Below the pieces are notes generated by a model. The model ran no database searches, was not told the origin of the DNA, and worked only from the letters and a program-made list of their open reading frames with translations. A program made the position numbers and the translations under genes. 47,674 bases of DNA, taken from positions 1-47,674 of the forward strand of contig JABANN010000246.1 in the NCBI GenBank assembly GCA_013115125.1. The letters run 5' to 3'. The stretch's first letter is position 1. Each line of letters begins with the position of its first letter. The stretch comes from Perkinsus olseni (taxonomy: Eukaryota > Perkinsozoa > Perkinsida). Below are positions 44,527-47,674 of this stretch, in pieces.

Positions 44527-46524
44527 TTAACACTGCCTCGCCTTCATGCTCAAACGAAGGTTGACGGGTATACGGTTAATGTAAGTAGTCTCTCCGACAT
44601 CATCATAACCGACGGTGAAATGGAAATCGTCGAAGTGCCTCAGAAGAGTTGCTGCCATAACAACACACTCCTTCATGGCGAGGTATTGACCAGGGCATTT
44701 CCGAGGGCTTCCAGTGAACGCCCAATGATTGCGTGAACGCTGGCGGTCGATGTCTCTGGTACCGGGAAGAAACCAAGCCTCGGGCCTGACGAGGACAACA
44801 CTCTATCACCGCTATCACCATAAGCGAGACTCACTTGAACTCAGGACCGCCCTCATCTTCGCCCTTCATCGCCTCGCCGGTCATAAGTGTAACAACCGTC
44901 CCCACGTCGACCTCCTTCCCTTCGATGACGTAGGGTGCAACAGTGACATATGGCAGGGGGCCAGGGGTCGAGTTATTCATCTGCAAGAAAAGACAAGAGA
45001 ATCTTCGGCAACCAATCAACCTACACGCCTTGCACCAGAGTCAACCTATGATACACTTACACGAAGTGTTTCCAAGACGCAGGCCTCTACATAGCGTAGT
45101 TTGTCGAGATCATCGTTGTCGGTTGGATCTTTACCGAGGGCGTCGACTTCTGCTCGGGCCTTCTTCTGAGCATCTGGGTGGACACACATTAGGTAGAGGA
45201 ACCACTCGATCGTAGAAGGGACCGAAGAGCCTCCACTCAGAGTGAATCTGATCATCAGAAAATCGACGCTGTTGTTGAAGATCATGTGAGGACACTCACG
45301 TAACAAGATTCCAAATCAAATCTTGCTTGCCCATGAATATCAACTTGTCGAGAATGTTGCACTCGGGTGTGGCGCCTTTCTTCAACTCTTCCTGTCTTCG
45401 AGCTATGATCTCCTTAGAGTACTTCTCCACGTTATCAACAGCGGAGTAAAACTAGAAGAAAATGAACTGCGAGAAGAGAAGCGCTTCGGAGAAGTCGACA
45501 ACTACTCACTTTGGTGACATCCTTGTTCAGCTTGAAAGGATACCTATTCTGTATGAAAGGCCCCAACTGGATGTGCTTAAGAATGAAATCAAAACCCTCG
45601 AGAAAATTTTGGAATGTTTTGTGGACGTTTTCTCGCTCAGCCGACCCATTGGGATCTGATCAGAAAACCTTAGCGGAGCGAAACATCAATCATAAGGTGC
45701 TTACCGAGAGGACTGAGGAGGTTGTAGTCCTTCCCAAAGTGAGTGGCAACTGTAAAGTCGAGTGCAGCCAGTTGAAGCAATTTATGAGGCTCCCAGTTGT
45801 GAATGTTACCAGACGAATCAGCCAAGGCAGACACGACGTTAACCTGAGTAAACGACTGAATATCGACTCGCCGTTTAGAATAGTGGAAGTGGTCACCAAT
45901 CTTCGAGACATCTGTCCCATCACGGGGACCATCCCTCGAACGTTCGGCTCAGCGATGATTGGGTCGACTGTTCTTCTGTTGTACTTCCAAGCATCACCAT
46001 CAGTCAGGAAGATCCCGGACTTTGGCAATAAACTCAGAGTGTTCATCTGCCGCATGAACACCCCCTTGTTGGAGTCCTTCAGGATCTGCTTGATTGTCTT
46101 CGAGTCCTTAATGACGACGAAGGTCGTAGAGAAGACCCTAAGGACGAGTAAGTGGGATGCCCATCGTGTAGGAGGCCATGATCATCGACCCACCTGAAGG
46201 CGTAGGTGCCACCGAACTGCTTAGCCCAATCACACAAGCGCATTAGCGCCGTGTTCGGGTCAAGCTCAAAGACCACTCCGAAAACTGGCACCCCCTACCA
46301 CACAGCCGAACAAGTCTCCTAACTCTACCATCCATAGGGCGGCCTCACCTTTGGGCCGGGGAAAGGCAAGGGCTTCAGAGCGTCAGCGACAGTCTTCAAG
46401 GCCTTCCCGATGATCGCGCCCAGAAGAAGAGCAACACCCCCTCCGATGGTCATCGGAGCGTACTGGCGGATGACACCGAGAACGCCGGGGTTGAGGCGGA
46501 CGCCAAAGAGAGGAAGGGGAATGG
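44527..46524 (-). CDS. Cytochrome P450, copy 2 (tandem paralogue), 5' end unresolved
   Basis: Exons correspond one-to-one with copy 1: 46349 to about 46524, 46194-46294, 45897-46137, 45705-45843, 45510-45655, 45300-45451, 45061-45247, 44835-44980 and 44527-44785. From the third exon to the stop the offset to copy 1 is a constant 3331 bases with no net indel. The first two exons are clearly diverged (YAPMTIGGGVALLLGAIIG; PFPGPK; FELDPNTALMRLCDWAKQFG). Helix C, ETLR and the FTGSPRKCPG loop are the same as copy 1. The C-terminus has one extra residue (RQC). No in-frame ATG is present before an in-frame stop about 55 bases upstream; ...CCTTCTAG at 46525 may be an acceptor joining an unseen first exon. 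Confidence 0.83.
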
Positions 46525-47603
46525 CTAGAAGGTGAACTACGGTAAGGTCAGCTATCAGGACGCCATCGCTATCGCCATCACATCATCTCGGCCGATGATA
46601 ACGTCACCCGAGACGTGACGGGATGTCCACTTCGGGCGCGCGCCGAATGAACCTTCCGTGGGAGCCACGACCCGCCTGCTCCCCCCATGCCCATTACTTG
46701 GATACATCCGACACAATAACTGTAATTGTGTCGGAAACTCCGCAATTTTTTCCGTCCGTAAACCGTAAAGGCTAACGTTAACGGCTCGTAACGTAAACTC
46801 GCCCATCTATACAATAACACAAAGAATGTGGAAGTCCAGATTTGACGAGGGAAGAAATATCCCTAGCAAAAAGTATCACAATCAAGTTGCAAGGAAAAGA
46901 CGGATGAGATTGACGACGACAAGTGCTGGTAGCTCGGCGGTGAAGGCCAGCCTCGAACACAAGAGCTTACTCAGCTCGGGAAACCACGCTTATTCAGCCA
47001 CTAACACAAAGAGGGAAAGGTATCCATCGCGACATTGGAATCATAATATTCGACAGCTCGCGTCCATCTCGCTTCGTCTCGAACTCGCATGTCCATCGTG
47101 ATCAAGATCCCTTCGGGTGATCTTGTCTTGCTTCCCAGTTCACTTGTCGTCAAACTTGCACGGGCCCTCCTCACACTCCTCCGAGCCCCCGTTAGTTGTA
47201 GAAAGCACATAAGTAGATGTGCTTTGCGTGCGTCTGCTAGATACTAACCATCCGATGATGACCTCAACCATTTACGTCAGTCGCAACGCCAATGGTGATG
47301 ACAGTTTTACCACGGAACCCGAGGCAACCTCGATTGAGCGGAGAAACCAACTGTGTATTCATCAAGTAGAGTCGAAAGCATATGAATGATCGACAAGTTC
47401 ACAGCAGCAACAGCAGGCTGTCAGCAGCACTCCTCAATCCCACTTCTCGCTCGACATCTTACATTCTCCTCTTGCCGCTAAGTCGTTCTCGCCTGATCAA
47501 CACAGTCGCAGCCATGGGAACTGGCACAACTCTCACTTAGTGATCTCCTGCGCTCACTCCGCGGAGGGTTCACTACCGCGTTATCCCCGCTTCCCGAGTC
47601 TAT
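46525..47603. other. Upstream region of P450 copy 2
   Basis: No protein domain recognised. It should hold the promoter and perhaps the missing first exon of P450 copy 2. Only short, overlapping open frames. Confidence 0.45.
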
Positions 47604-47604
47604 C

Positions 47605-47674
<70 letters not shown>
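47604..47674. repeat. (CAA)n microsatellite
   Basis: At least 23 uninterrupted CAA units running to the window edge. The minus-strand frame of poly-Leu here is an artefact of the repeat. Confidence 0.98.

Noticed and set aside
42180-46197. Plus-strand frames of 203 and 228 codons over the P450 genes
   Set aside because: Antisense shadows of the P450 exons. They appear twice only because the genes are duplicated.
47478-47672. Poly-leucine frame at the right edge
   Set aside because: Translation of a CAA microsatellite, not a gene.

Overview
The window reads as nuclear DNA of a protist. Genes are split by short GT-AG introns, often 44-80 bases, coding density is moderate, and no bacterial operon signals are seen. 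Secreted proteins with Ser/Thr-rich linkers and small Cys modules ending PGSYC...WGSN..C.C, together with the intron size and roughly balanced base composition, make a perkinsozoan alveolate (Perkinsus or a close relative) my best guess. This is an inference from style, not from a marker gene.

Layout. Bases 1-11479 (+) hold most of one large multi-exon gene for a WDR90/POC16-type centriolar protein: a CFAP20-like (DUF667) domain and then several WD40 propellers. Its 5' end lies outside the window. From 11.5 to 18.9 kb is a repeat-rich, gene-poor stretch with two related small secreted-protein genes on the minus strand (13.2 and 14.9-15.3 kb), two diverged dispersed repeat families and many short perfect palindromes. 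Bases 18979-20196 (+) encode an unrecognised signal-peptide/membrane protein, and 21041-21672 (+) a small unrecognised five-exon gene. A tRNA-Pro(CGG)-like sequence lies at 22.4 kb (-). Bases 22805-28192 (+) are HBS1, the translational GTPase of ribosome rescue. Bases 28.6-30.4 kb hold weak minus-strand coding signals.

From 31.3 kb on, nearly everything is on the minus strand. First comes a single-exon secreted FAD-linked (BBE-like/PCMH) oxidase with two C-terminal Cys modules (31342-33564). A Tc1/mariner-type transposase fragment follows (33.8 kb, +), then a Rab-like GTPase with an aberrant G3 motif (34262-35240). The last block is a NADPH-cytochrome P450 reductase (about 35466-40141) and two tandem cytochrome P450 genes (41199-43191 and 44527-46524). 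The window ends in a (CAA)n microsatellite.

How the genes relate. The reductase and the two P450s form a plausible monooxygenase cluster: one electron donor and two haem enzymes on one strand, with the P450 pair partly homogenised by gene conversion. WDR90/POC16 implies a cell that builds centrioles or flagella at some stage. HBS1 is a housekeeping gene.

The most unusual signals are non-coding. tRNA T-arm/B-box-like segments sit inside four short introns of two unrelated genes. At least twenty short perfect inverted repeats are scattered through introns and intergenic DNA and are absent from the exons I could place.
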